From positions 606,627-658,931 of the forward strand of contig NZ_LMJL01000007.1 in NCBI RefSeq assembly GCF_001429295.1: a DNA stretch of 52,305 nucleotides, in the 5' to 3' direction. Below are positions 23,861-31,445 of the stretch, in pieces. Made by a program: the position numbers and the translations under genes. The notes under the pieces are model-generated. The model was not told where the DNA came from, made no database searches, and worked only from the letters and a program-made list of their open reading frames with translations. The stretch comes from Flavobacterium sp. Root935 (GTDB lineage Bacteria; Bacteroidota; Bacteroidia; Flavobacteriales; Flavobacteriaceae). The number at the start of each line of letters is the position of its first letter. Positions within the stretch are counted from its first letter, which is position 1.

Positions 23861-25111
23861 ATGACAAAGGAGTTTGTTGATGTTTTAGTGATTGGTGCAG
23901 GACCATCTGGTTGTGTTTCGGCATCCTATCTTTTTAAAAACAATGTTAAGGTTAAAGTTGTAGAAAAAACGAAGTTTCCGAGACTGGTAGTAGGCGAAAG
24001 TCTTATTCCTCGTGTTATGGACCATTTTGCTGAGGCAGAATTGTTTGAGGCACTGGATGCGATGAACTTCGAGAAAAAATTAGGAGCTCGTTTTATTAGA
24101 GGAGAAGAAATTTGTGTTTTTGATTTTAGTAAAAAATTTGGTGAAGGGTGGGATTGGACTTGGCAGGTTCCTCGTGCTGATTTTGACAATACAATGGCAC
24201 AGGAAATTGTGCGTAAAGGAATTGATTTGGAGTTTGAAACAGAGGTTTTAGAAGTTTCTTTTGAAGGAAAGAATTCAAAAACCATTGTAAAAGATGCAGC
24301 CGGGAACTTAAAAGAGATTCACGCTAAATTCATAATTGATTCTAGCGGATATGGTCGTGTTCTTCCAAGGCTTTTAGATTTGGATACGCCTTCGAAATTA
24401 GATCCGCATTCTTCTATTTTTACGCATGTAAAAGATATTAACAGACCAGAAGGAGAGGAAGGGACTCAGATTTCTTTTGATATTTTGGAAACAGAAGTAT
24501 GGCTTTGGGTAATCCCGTTTTCGAATGGAAATACAAGTTTGGGAGTTGTTGGTCCGACAGATTTTATTAATTCGCTTTCTGAAAATAAAGATAATGCTGA
24601 GGCTTTGAAAAATGCTATTCAGAAGTCTGATTATTATATTAAAAGATTTAAAGGAACTGAATTTTTGTTCGAACCTGTTAAATTAGAAAACTATTCAAGA
24701 GCGGTAAAAAGAATGTACGGCGATGGTTTTGCGTTGACTGGAAATAGTTCTGAATTTTTAGATCCAGTTTTTTCTTCTGGAGTTGCCTTTGCAACCGAAT
24801 CTGGAATGCTGGCGGCAAAATTATATTTGAAAGAATCGCAGGGAATTCCTGTTGATTGGGAAGTTGAATTTACGCAATATATGAAACGCGGAATAGCAGT
24901 TTTTACCACTTACGTGAAAGAATGGTATACTGGAAATCTTCAGACTTTATTCTTCCATCAGCCAGAAAATCCAGATGTAAAAGAAAAAATTTGTTCTGTT
25001 CTGGCGGGTTATGTATGGAATGAAGAAAATCCGTTTGTGAAAAAACATGATCATGTCATAGCCAATATGGCGTATTTACTAAATATGCAAAAAGAACAAA
25101 GCCCTGAATAA
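23861..25111 (+). CDS. Flavin-dependent halogenase-like oxidoreductase
   Basis: 416 residues. FAD site GAGPSG at 12-17. VGESLIPRVMDHF follows, then FEKKLGARFIRG, where Lys73 aligns with the catalytic lysine region of flavin-dependent halogenases (KxG context of the phenol/pyrrole type). WLWVIP at 214-219 fits the halogenase motif WxWxIP, and GFALTGNSSEFLDPVFSSG is the second FAD-binding part. It could chlorinate the phenolic ring of the pigment, since chlorinated flexirubins are known, or be a related hydroxylase. It is divergent from the ammonia-lyase and its stop lies inside a terminator. Confidence 0.85.
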   Translation: MTKEFVDVLVIGAGPSGCVSASYLFKNNVKVKVVEKTKFPRLVVGESLIPRVMDHFAEAELFEALDAMNFEKKLGARFIRGEEICVFDFSKKFGEGWDWTWQVPRADFDNTMAQEIVRKGIDLEFETEVLEVSFEGKNSKTIVKDAAGNLKEIHAKFIIDSSGYGRVLPRLLDLDTPSKLDPHSSIFTHVKDINRPEGEEGTQISFDILETEVWLWVIPFSNGNTSLGVVGPTDFINSLSENKDNAEALKNAIQKSDYYIKRFKGTEFLFEPVKLENYSRAVKRMYGDGFALTGNSSEFLDPVFSSGVAFATESGMLAAKLYLKESQGIPVDWEVEFTQYMKRGIAVFTTYVKEWYTGNLQTLFFHQPENPDVKEKICSVLAGYVWNEENPFVKKHDHVIANMAYLLNMQKEQSPE

Positions 25112-25125
25112 TCAGGGCTTTTTTA
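25098..25125 (+). terminator. Rho-independent terminator overlapping the stop codon
   Basis: Stem AGCCCTGA/TCAGGGCT with loop ATAA, followed by a T-run. The TAA stop of the flavoenzyme gene forms the loop, so the last codons encode half the stem. A near-identical structure is duplicated at 26239-26267. Confidence 0.9.
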
Positions 25126-25137
25126 TAGAAAGATAAT

Positions 25138-25330
25138 TCATTTTCTAGATTTATTCCGTAGGAATGTCTCGTCGGTAGAATATGAAATTTGAATTGCGAT
25201 AATACGTTCCGTAGGAACGTTTGATTAATCAATTCAGGTATATTATTTCCGTAAATCAGATGTCCCTACAGGACATTATGCAAAACGACAATATTTTTTT
25301 ATACCGATGAGATATTCCTGCGGAATATTT
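25138..25330. repeat. Composite palindromic repeat cassette, copy 1
   Basis: About 190 bp containing a series of short palindromes: ATTCCGTAGGAAT, CGTTCCGTAGGAACG, ATGTCCCTACAGGACAT and ATATTCCTGCGGAATAT. The outer words TCTCGTCGGTAGAA and TATACCGATGAGA are nearly complementary, so the whole cassette can fold back on itself. A second copy, about 85-90% alike by eye, lies at 26280-26470. No ORF. Likely a REP-like interspersed element of the genome. Confidence 0.85.
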
Positions 25331-25337
25331 GAGGTTT

Positions 25338-25943
25338 TTATTTAAAAGCCTTTTTTAATAAAAGTTTAGATAATGATTTTGCTGTTTTTGCGTATCCTTC
25401 TCCAATTCTAGTTTCGTTATTAAAATTACTGCCATATTGATCTCCAGGTGCATCTACACTTGAAATTTCTAATAAAACATTTGATTTATTTGCCGTTTCA
25501 ACAAACTTTAAATTGGTAGTAACTTTTGCCGGCTGTTTCATAATTCCTGCATCCCATCCTGGATAAATCCAAACGGTTTGCACAATTAAAGTGTAAGGTG
25601 TGTTTAGTCCTTCCTGAAAATTCACCTCTTTACCAGCTTTTGTCATTACAATATTTCCGATTTCTAAAAATTTAGGAGTCCAGATTTGATCTTTTGCAAC
25701 AACCCATCTTTTGTGCCAAAGATTACCATTTCCTTTTCCTTTTTTGTCTAAATCGGCTATATGTTCTTCAACATATTGTGATTCCGGTTTGTTTTCTTTC
25801 ATCATAGTAAAATTACTATAATCAAATTCTGTGTTGATTTCTTTTTGATCTTTTAAAAAGTCAAAGTTTCCCTTCACTACATTCATATCTTGAGCAAATG
25901 CGGCTCCAGAAATAAGTAAGCATGCAATAATTAATTTTTTCAT
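25338..25943 (-). CDS. Secreted protein of unknown function
   Basis: 201 residues. Signal peptide MKKLIIACLLISGAAFAQ with probable cleavage after AFA. The mature protein has an N-terminal part rich in Lys/Asp/Glu (FDFLKDQKEINTEFDY) and a C-terminal part with alternating strands (YTLIVQTVWIYPGWDAG). The pattern of VKGNFDFLKDQ and the conserved PGWDAG suggests a Bacteroidota-specific family, but I cannot name it. It stands alone between two copies of the palindromic cassette, so it may not belong to the pigment cluster. Confidence 0.75.
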   Translation of the reverse strand: MKKLIIACLLISGAAFAQDMNVVKGNFDFLKDQKEINTEFDYSNFTMMKENKPESQYVEEHIADLDKKGKGNGNLWHKRWVVAKDQIWTPKFLEIGNIVMTKAGKEVNFQEGLNTPYTLIVQTVWIYPGWDAGIMKQPAKVTTNLKFVETANKSNVLLEISSVDAPGDQYGSNFNNETRIGEGYAKTAKSLSKLLLKKAFK

Positions 25944-26044
25944 TTTTTGGTTAATTGAGGTTTATTTTTAGCTGCTAAAAGTAATCAAAAGGATGAATAA
26001 TAATTTATTTCATGTTAAAATATTATTGTTATTTTTTTCAAAAA

Positions 26045-26083
26045 CAAAAAACGGATTCCAATTGGAAATCCGCTTTATTTTTA
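26045..26083. terminator. Possible terminator-like hairpin
   Basis: CGGATTCC-AATT-GGAAATCCG with flanking A and T runs. It lies between the secreted-protein start and the halogenase-like remnant and has no intact gene directly upstream on either strand, so it may be a leftover from a lost gene. Confidence 0.35.
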
Positions 26084-26099
26084 AAATTTGTTTTTCTAT

Positions 26100-26252
26100 C
26101 AGCTGGGGAAATGCAGATTTAAAAAGAAAAATTGGTTTTGTTCGGCAGTTTATGTCTGGAATGAAAAATATCCGTTTGTCAAAATACACGATCATTTGAT
26201 AGCCAACATAGAGTATTTACTAAATATTCAAAAAGAACAAAGCCCTGAATAA
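26100..26252 (+). pseudogene. Decayed 3' fragment of the halogenase-like gene
   Basis: Read from 26100 in frame to the TAA at 26252, the 50 codons give VYVWNEKYPFVKIHDHLIA followed by YLLNIQKEQSPE, clearly matching the C terminus of the flavoenzyme at 23861-25111 (GYVWNEENPFVKKHDHVIA and YLLNMQKEQSPE). The N-terminal part of the fragment is more diverged. There is no start codon or upstream coding region. The copy includes the stop, terminator and downstream palindromic cassette, so a whole segment was duplicated or a second full gene was lost. Confidence 0.88.
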
Positions 26253-26267
26253 TCAGGGCTTTGTTTA
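26239..26267 (+). terminator. Duplicated terminator of the pseudogene fragment
   Basis: Same stem AGCCCTGA/TCAGGGCT with ATAA loop as at 25098-25125. The tail is interrupted (TTGTTT) so it may be weaker. Confidence 0.75.
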
Positions 26268-26279
26268 TCAAAAAAAAAC

Positions 26280-26470
26280 GTTTCTAGATTCATTCCGTAG
26301 GAATGTCTCGTCGGTAGAAATTAAATTTGAGTTACGGTTGAACGTTCCGTAGGAACGTTTGATTAATTGACGGGTACATATATTTTTATAAATCAGATGT
26401 CCCTACAGGACATTAATGCAAAACGACAATATTTTTTTCTACCGATGAGATATTCCTAACGGAATATTTT
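26280..26470. repeat. Composite palindromic repeat cassette, copy 2
   Basis: Repeats the order of copy 1: ATTCCGTAGGAATG, TCTCGTCGGTAGAA, CGTTCCGTAGGAACG, ATGTCCCTACAGGACAT, TTCTACCGATGAGATATTCC and a final ATTCC..GGAATA. In this copy the outer inverted words TCTCGTCGGTAGAA and TTCTACCGATGAGA differ at one base pair only. It ends 8 nt before the mutarotase stop codon. Confidence 0.85.
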
Positions 26471-26477
26471 TAATCAA

Positions 26478-26813
26478 TTACAATTCAAATATCTTATCCA
26501 TTACAATCCATTTTTGTCCTGGTTTTGCCCAAGGTAAAGCTTGCTGGAATTTCCACATTAAAGTTTCCCATTCCTGAACTTTTTCATTTTCAGCGTCGGC
26601 TTTGTCTTTTTTCTCAAAAGAGAAATTTTCGTCGCCTTCGATGATCATAAACAATCTATTTCCTGTGCAATAAATATCCAAAACTAAAATTCCAGCATCT
26701 TGAATGCTTTTTTTGATTTCCGGCCACACATTTTCATGTAAGTGTTTGTATTCTGCAATTAAATTTGCGTCGTCTTTTAAGTCTAGTGCAAGACAAAATT
26801 TTTGAGCTGCCAT
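26478..26813 (-). CDS. L-rhamnose/L-fucose mutarotase family protein
   Basis: 111 residues of the RhaM/DUF718 family: LDLKDD...EYKHLHENVWPEIKKSI contains the conserved His (about 27) and VWPE, and the C terminus has the aromatic MWKFQQALPWAKPGQKW. These small dimeric enzymes interconvert alpha and beta anomers of 6-deoxy sugars. It lies 4 nt downstream of the FAH-type hydrolase gene and is the last gene of the 6-deoxy-sugar unit. Fucose rather than rhamnose is suggested by the neighbours. Confidence 0.88.
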   Translation of the reverse strand: MAAQKFCLALDLKDDANLIAEYKHLHENVWPEIKKSIQDAGILVLDIYCTGNRLFMIIEGDENFSFEKKDKADAENEKVQEWETLMWKFQQALPWAKPGQKWIVMDKIFEL

Positions 26814-26817
26814 AATT

Positions 26818-27678
26818 TTATTTTTGTTGATAAGCTACAGCAGTTTGTTTACTTGTGCCTAAACCTTCAATTCCTAATTCGATTACGTCGCCTGCTTTAA
26901 TGTAAATTGGATCTGGTTTAATTCCTAAACCAACTCCTGGAGGCGTTCCTGTACTGATAACATCGCCAGGAAGCAAGGTCATAAACTGACTTAGATAATG
27001 AACCAAGAATGGAATTTTAAAAATCAAGTTTGAAGTATTACTGTTTTGAAATGTTTTTCCGTTTACAGTCAGCCACATTTTTAGGTTATTTACATCTCCA
27101 GCTTCGTCTGGTGTAACCATTGTTGGTCCAAGAGGAGCAAAGGTGTCAGAACCTTTTCCTTTTGCCCATTGTCCGCCACGCTCGATCTGGAAAGCTCTCT
27201 CGCTGTAATCGTTTAAAAGACAGTATCCTGCGATATAGTTTGGAGCATCTTCTTCAGAAACATAGCTGGCTTTTTTACCTACAACAAATGCCAATTCTAC
27301 TTCCCAATCTGTTTTTTCGCTGTTTTTTGGGATAATCAAATTATCATTTGGTCCGCATAAAGAAGTTGTAGATTTAAAGAAAATAATTGGTTCTTCTGGA
27401 ATTGCAGCACCTGTTTCTTCACAGTGATCTACATAATTCAATCCGATGCAGATAATTTTTGAAGGACGTGCAACCGGCGAACCCAAACGTACTGAATCGC
27501 TAACTTCTGGTAAAGATGGATTGTTTTTTAAAGCTTCTTCTAATTTTGCTAATCCGTCATTTTCAAAAAAAGTTTCGTTATAATCTGTTGTTACGATAGA
27601 CGAAACATCATATCTTTTATCATTAAGTAAAACACCTGGTTTTTCCTTTCCTTCTTCTCCAAATCTTATAAGTTTCAT
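26818..27678 (-). CDS. Fumarylacetoacetate hydrolase family (diketo-deoxy-fuconate hydrolase)
   Basis: 286 residues, normal for the family. IICIGLNYVDHCEETGAAIP, the metal-binding DWEVELAFVVGKKA (Glu residues), YSERAFQIERGGQWAKGKGSD and DVISTGTPPGVG are the FAH core motifs. In the non-phosphorylative fucose and rhamnose pathways this enzyme cleaves 2,4-diketo-3-deoxy-L-fuconate (or rhamnonate) to pyruvate and L-lactate. It follows the SDR gene after a 99-nt spacer holding a hairpin repeat. The exact substrate is inferred from the set of neighbours. Confidence 0.88.
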   Translation of the reverse strand: MKLIRFGEEGKEKPGVLLNDKRYDVSSIVTTDYNETFFENDGLAKLEEALKNNPSLPEVSDSVRLGSPVARPSKIICIGLNYVDHCEETGAAIPEEPIIFFKSTTSLCGPNDNLIIPKNSEKTDWEVELAFVVGKKASYVSEEDAPNYIAGYCLLNDYSERAFQIERGGQWAKGKGSDTFAPLGPTMVTPDEAGDVNNLKMWLTVNGKTFQNSNTSNLIFKIPFLVHYLSQFMTLLPGDVISTGTPPGVGLGIKPDPIYIKAGDVIELGIEGLGTSKQTAVAYQQK

Positions 27679-27697
27679 ATTTTAATTTTAGTTTTTT

Positions 27698-27757
27698 GCC
27701 ACGAATTACACGAATTTTCTCGAATTAAAATTTGTGGAAATTTGTGTAATTCGTGGC
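27698..27757. repeat. GCCACGAATTACACGAATT hairpin repeat, copy 1
   Basis: GCCACGAATTACACGAATT at 27698-27716 is followed by its near inverse ending GTGTAATTCGTGGC at 27757, giving a long hairpin in the spacer between the SDR and the hydrolase genes. Same family at 31359-31433 and 32261-32334, with a degenerate copy at 47417. Confidence 0.85.
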
Positions 27758-27777
27758 TATGAATTTTTTTAAATATT

Positions 27778-28542
27778 TTAGTTGTTTAATTTAATAAAAC
27801 CTCCATCAATTGGGTAATCTGAACCTGTGATGAAAGAAGATTCGTCGCTGCATAAGAATAATGCTAAAGTTGCGATTTCTTCTGGTTTCCCCATACGTCC
27901 GATTGGTTGTGACTGAGATAATTTTTCGAAGATTTCTTCTTCTTTTCCAGGATAATTTTTAGCAATAAATCCATCTACGAAAGGCGTATGAACCCTTGCA
28001 GGAGAAATGGAATTACATCTGATTTTATCATTTAAATAATCTTTTGCAACCGATAAAGTCATTGCCATAACCGCTCCTTTTGCAGTAGAATAAGCAAAAC
28101 GGTCAGGGATTCCAACCCAGCAGGCAATAGAAGCCAGATTCAAAATTACACCTCCGCCAGAGCTTCTAAGTGCAGGAATCGATGCGTGAAGACAGTTGTA
28201 AACTCCTTTTACGTTTACATTCATAATACGGTCAAAATCAGATTCTGGAGTCGTGTCTACTTTTCCAACGTGAGCAATTCCAGCGTTGTTTACCAGAATA
28301 TGAATATTTCCGATTTTCTCGAAAGTCGTTTTAACTTGTTCGTGGTTCGAAACGTCGCAGGCATGCGCGAAAACATTTCCGCCGTTTGATTTTATTTCTT
28401 CAACGGTTTCTTTTGCACTTTCTTCAGTCAATTCTAAAATGTGAACTTCAGCTCCTTGTTTAGCAAATAAAACCGAAATCGCTCTTCCGATTCCGCTTCC
28501 CCCGCCCGTGATAATTGCTTTTTTATTTTGTAATGAAAACAT
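27778..28542 (-). CDS. SDR dehydrogenase (2-keto-3-deoxy-L-fuconate dehydrogenase-like)
   Basis: 254 residues, classical short-chain dehydrogenase: ITGGGSGIGRAI for NAD binding, VNNAG, Ser138 in NLASIA, YSTAK with Tyr151/Lys155, and the C-terminal ITGSDYPIDGG. Position between the UxaA-type dehydratase and the FAH-type hydrolase fits oxidation of 2-keto-3-deoxy-L-fuconate to the 2,4-diketo acid. The family is certain; substrate is from context. Confidence 0.87.
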   Translation of the reverse strand: MFSLQNKKAIITGGGSGIGRAISVLFAKQGAEVHILELTEESAKETVEEIKSNGGNVFAHACDVSNHEQVKTTFEKIGNIHILVNNAGIAHVGKVDTTPESDFDRIMNVNVKGVYNCLHASIPALRSSGGGVILNLASIACWVGIPDRFAYSTAKGAVMAMTLSVAKDYLNDKIRCNSISPARVHTPFVDGFIAKNYPGKEEEIFEKLSQSQPIGRMGKPEEIATLALFLCSDESSFITGSDYPIDGGFIKLNN

Positions 28543-28579
28543 TTGATATAAATTTTTATGAGTTGTTTTTAATAGTCTT

Positions 28580-30232
28580 TTACAAAGATACGCCGCGTTT
28601 CCACGGAATAAAATCGTCTTGGTTTAATTGAACTGCTTTCGGAATAATTTCGCCGCTTGCCGCTTTAATGCAGTATTCTAAAATTTCCTCGCCCATTTCT
28701 TCAATAGATTTTTCACCACTAATGATTGGTCCGCAGTCAATATCGATAATATCTTTCATTCTGGTTGCTAGAACAGAGTTTGTCGCCACCTTAATTACAG
28801 GACAAACTGGGTTTCCTGTCGGAGTTCCCAATCCAGTAGTAAATAAAATTAAAGTCGCTCCAGAAGCCGCTTTTCCAGTTGTTGCTTCTACATCATTTCC
28901 TGGTGTACAAACCAAACTTAAACCTGGTTTTGTAACCAATTCGGTGTAATCTAAAACATCAACAACAGGAGAAGTGCCGCCTTTTTTGGCCGCTCCAGCA
29001 CTTTTGATAGCATCTGTAATTAATCCGTCTTTGATGTTTCCTGGTGACGGATTCATGTGGAAACCAGAACCCACTTTATGCGCCAGTTCATCATAAGATT
29101 CCATTAAATCTATGAATTTTTTGGCTTTATCTTCCGTAATACATCTGTCAATTAAATTCTGTTCAGCTCCACATAATTCTGGGAATTCAGCCAAAAGAAT
29201 TTTTCCGCCTAAAGCTACCACTAAATCAGAAGTATAACCCACAGCAGGATTTGCAGAAACACCGCTGAAACCATCGCTTCCGCCGCATTTTACACCAATG
29301 CATAAATCGCTCAAAGGCGCATCAGTTCTTTCATATTGGTTGATTTCAATTAAACCTTCAAAAGTCTTTTTGATGGCATTGGTAATCAAAACTTCTTCGC
29401 TTTCTGTCTGCTGCTGTTCAAAAATAAATAACGGTTTGTCAAATTCTGGGTTTTGTCTTTTTACATCATTTACAAAATCCTGAACTTGTAAATGCTGGCA
29501 TCCTAAACTCAAAAGCGTGATTCCACCAACGTTTGGATGATTGGCATAAGAAGCTAGTAAAGCACTCAAAGTAGAAGCATCCTGACGCGTTCCACCGCAG
29601 CCGCCTTGGTGATTTAAGAATTTAATTCCGTCCACATTTTCAAAAACACGTTTGTTTTTCGGAGTCGGATTTAATTCAATATTAATATCATTAATGTCAT
29701 TTCCGTTCAAATAACCTTCCAGTAATTCGTGCGTAAATTGATTGTATTTGTCTGTTACAGCATAACCTAATTGCTTGTGCAACGCCTCTTTGATAACGTC
29801 AAGATTTCTGTTTTCGCAAAAAACCGTCGGAACAAAAAGCCAGTAATTAGCAGTTCCAACACGTCCGTCTTTTCTTTTGTAACCTTTAAAAGTCCTGTTT
29901 TCAAATTTTGAAACATCAGGCGCATTCCATTCGTAAGAAGCATTTCTGTATGCATAAGGATCTGCGGCATGTTTTAAGTTTTCGGTCGTCATTAAACTTC
30001 CTTTTGCCACATTGCATTGTACTTTTCCGACTAAAACACCGTACATATTTACTTCTTCTCCCTGCTTCATGTCCTGCATGTAGAATTTATGTTTGGCTTT
30101 GATGAGGTCTTGTAAAACGTAAGTTTCGTTTTCAAAAAGAATAGATTCTCCTTTTGGCAAGTCGGTTAAAGCTACCAGAACATTATCGTCTGGATGCAGT
30201 TTTACCACTAATTTTTTAGTTGTATCAAGCAT
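28580..30232 (-). CDS. UxaA-family sugar-acid dehydratase
   Basis: 550 residues from the ATG at 30232 (MLDTTKKLVVKLHPDDN); an ORF extension 25 codons upstream is low-complexity (NTKKKKNNK) and is rejected. An N-terminal SAF-type domain (about 8-95) is joined to the catalytic part with LNHQGGCGGTRQDAS, IGVKCGGSDGFSG and LCTPGNDVEATTGKAASGA, all typical of altronate dehydratase-type enzymes with an iron centre. In fucose loci of other bacteria UxaA-type proteins take the dehydratase step (sugar acid to 2-keto-3-deoxy acid), and the neighbours here suggest L-fuconate. D-altronate remains possible. Confidence 0.85.
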   Translation of the reverse strand: MLDTTKKLVVKLHPDDNVLVALTDLPKGESILFENETYVLQDLIKAKHKFYMQDMKQGEEVNMYGVLVGKVQCNVAKGSLMTTENLKHAADPYAYRNASYEWNAPDVSKFENRTFKGYKRKDGRVGTANYWLFVPTVFCENRNLDVIKEALHKQLGYAVTDKYNQFTHELLEGYLNGNDINDINIELNPTPKNKRVFENVDGIKFLNHQGGCGGTRQDASTLSALLASYANHPNVGGITLLSLGCQHLQVQDFVNDVKRQNPEFDKPLFIFEQQQTESEEVLITNAIKKTFEGLIEINQYERTDAPLSDLCIGVKCGGSDGFSGVSANPAVGYTSDLVVALGGKILLAEFPELCGAEQNLIDRCITEDKAKKFIDLMESYDELAHKVGSGFHMNPSPGNIKDGLITDAIKSAGAAKKGGTSPVVDVLDYTELVTKPGLSLVCTPGNDVEATTGKAASGATLILFTTGLGTPTGNPVCPVIKVATNSVLATRMKDIIDIDCGPIISGEKSIEEMGEEILEYCIKAASGEIIPKAVQLNQDDFIPWKRGVSL

Positions 30233-30393
30233 TGTCTTGTTGTTTTTTTTCTTTTTTGTGTTGTCGTTTGCTGTAGTTAGGGAAGAAGTTAAGCACTTTG
30301 ATTTCACTAAAATTTGGGCAGTAAACGAAAAATAAAATTAGTTTTTTTAGTCTTTTATTATTAGTCTAATATTATCCGTGTATAATCTTTAAT

Positions 30394-30401
30394 TATCTTT
30401 G
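30394..30401 (+). promoter_or_regulatory. Putative -7 box immediately before the AraC gene
   Basis: TATCTTTG fits TAnnTTTG and ends only about 5 nt before the ATG of the AraC-type gene. If used, transcription would begin at or next to the start codon, giving a leaderless mRNA. No in-frame Met follows until about residue 54. The 173-nt spacer is divergent with the dehydratase operon. Confidence 0.5.
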
Positions 30402-30405
30402 CAGA

Positions 30406-31296
30406 ATGAAATTGGAACAAACCAAAATAGCGTCTTATCTCAATACAAAAGTTTCGGTATTAAATCGTGTTGAGCCTTTTTTTCAAGCGCCATTTCATTC
30501 GCATCCCGAATTAGAATTGGTGTATGTAAAAGAAAGTTATGGCAAGCGAATTATCGGAAATTCGGTAATGCCATTTGAACCCGGTGATATGGTTTTTTTA
30601 GGTTCGGATATTCCGCACGTTTGGCTGAATGACGAGAAATATTATCAGGGAATTGAAGATTTAAAAGCCAATTCGATTGTCGTATATTTTCATAAAGATA
30701 TTTTTGGGCCTACTTTTTACGAATTAAAAGAAACCCAAAAAATCAACGAACTCTTTTTTCAGGCTGGAAAAGGGATTTCGATTATCGGAAAAACTAATAA
30801 GCATATTGCAAAAAAATTGGAGAAGTTAGTTTCAAAAAAAGACTTTGAGGTAATTGTCGGACTTTTTGAGATTTTGTCTATTCTTTCAGAAAGTCAAGAT
30901 ACAATTTATATCAACGACGAAATTTATTCTTTGATGCAGAAGGATTCGAAAGTAGATCGTCTTTCAGAAGTTTTTCAATATGTGAATAAAAATTACAAGA
31001 AGAATATTTCCTTGGAAGAAATTGCCGCTGTAGCGAATATGACTCGGACTTCTTTTTGTAGAATGTTCAGAGTTAAAACGAAGAAAAATTTTGTGGATTA
31101 TCTACACGAAATCAGAATCTCGAATGCCTGCAAATTACTGTTGGAAACCGATAAAAGTATGTCTGAGATTGCATACGAATGCGGTTATAAAACAGCTTCA
31201 AATTTTAATAAACTTTTCAAAAAAGTTAAAGGAATAACGCCATCTGATTTTAAAAATAATGCGAAGATGAGTTTTGCCACAGATTATAAAGATTAA
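30406..31296 (+). CDS. AraC-family transcriptional regulator
   Basis: 296 residues. The N-terminal cupin sensor (about 10-90) shows PFHSHPELELVYV and FEPGDMVFLGSDIPHVW. The C-terminal double HTH (about 183-290) reads ISLEEIAAVANMTRTSFCRMF, then MSEIAYECGYKTASNFNKLFKK. It probably senses a sugar or sugar acid and activates the divergent 6-deoxy-sugar operon at 26478-30232 and the SDR/symporter genes next to it. The ligand is unknown. Confidence 0.93.
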   Translation: MKLEQTKIASYLNTKVSVLNRVEPFFQAPFHSHPELELVYVKESYGKRIIGNSVMPFEPGDMVFLGSDIPHVWLNDEKYYQGIEDLKANSIVVYFHKDIFGPTFYELKETQKINELFFQAGKGISIIGKTNKHIAKKLEKLVSKKDFEVIVGLFEILSILSESQDTIYINDEIYSLMQKDSKVDRLSEVFQYVNKNYKKNISLEEIAAVANMTRTSFCRMFRVKTKKNFVDYLHEIRISNACKLLLETDKSMSEIAYECGYKTASNFNKLFKKVKGITPSDFKNNAKMSFATDYKD

Positions 31297-31358
31297 AGGG
31301 ATTTTTTAAATCTGCCCAATCTGCCCAATCTGCTAGATCTGCGTGAAATAAAAAATAT

Positions 31359-31433
31359 AGCCACGAATTACACCAATTTCCACGAATTAATTTTCTAAAT
31401 AAAAAATTGTAGTTAATTCGTGTAATTCGTGGC
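31359..31433. repeat. GCCACGAATTACACGAATT hairpin repeat, copy 2
   Basis: GCCACGAATTACACCAATT at the left and AATTCGTGTAATTCGTGGC at the right can pair over about 19 bp across a 36-nt loop. It lies between the convergent AraC gene and the SDR gene and may serve both as a transcription end signal. Upstream at 31315-31340 is a short direct repeat of AATCTGCCC. Confidence 0.85.
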
Positions 31434-31445
31434 AAAAAAAATATT

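Noticed and set aside
25993..26199. Plus-strand ORF of 68 codons
   Set aside because: It runs across the decayed halogenase-like fragment in the wrong frame; the correct frame at 26100-26252 matches the parent protein.
25112..26477. Insertion sequence
   Set aside because: No transposase ORF and no terminal repeat with target duplication; the similarity is a duplication with palindromic repeats.
30233..30307. N-terminal extension of the UxaA-type dehydratase
   Set aside because: Low-complexity Lys/Asn stretch upstream of the clear MLDTTKKLVV start.
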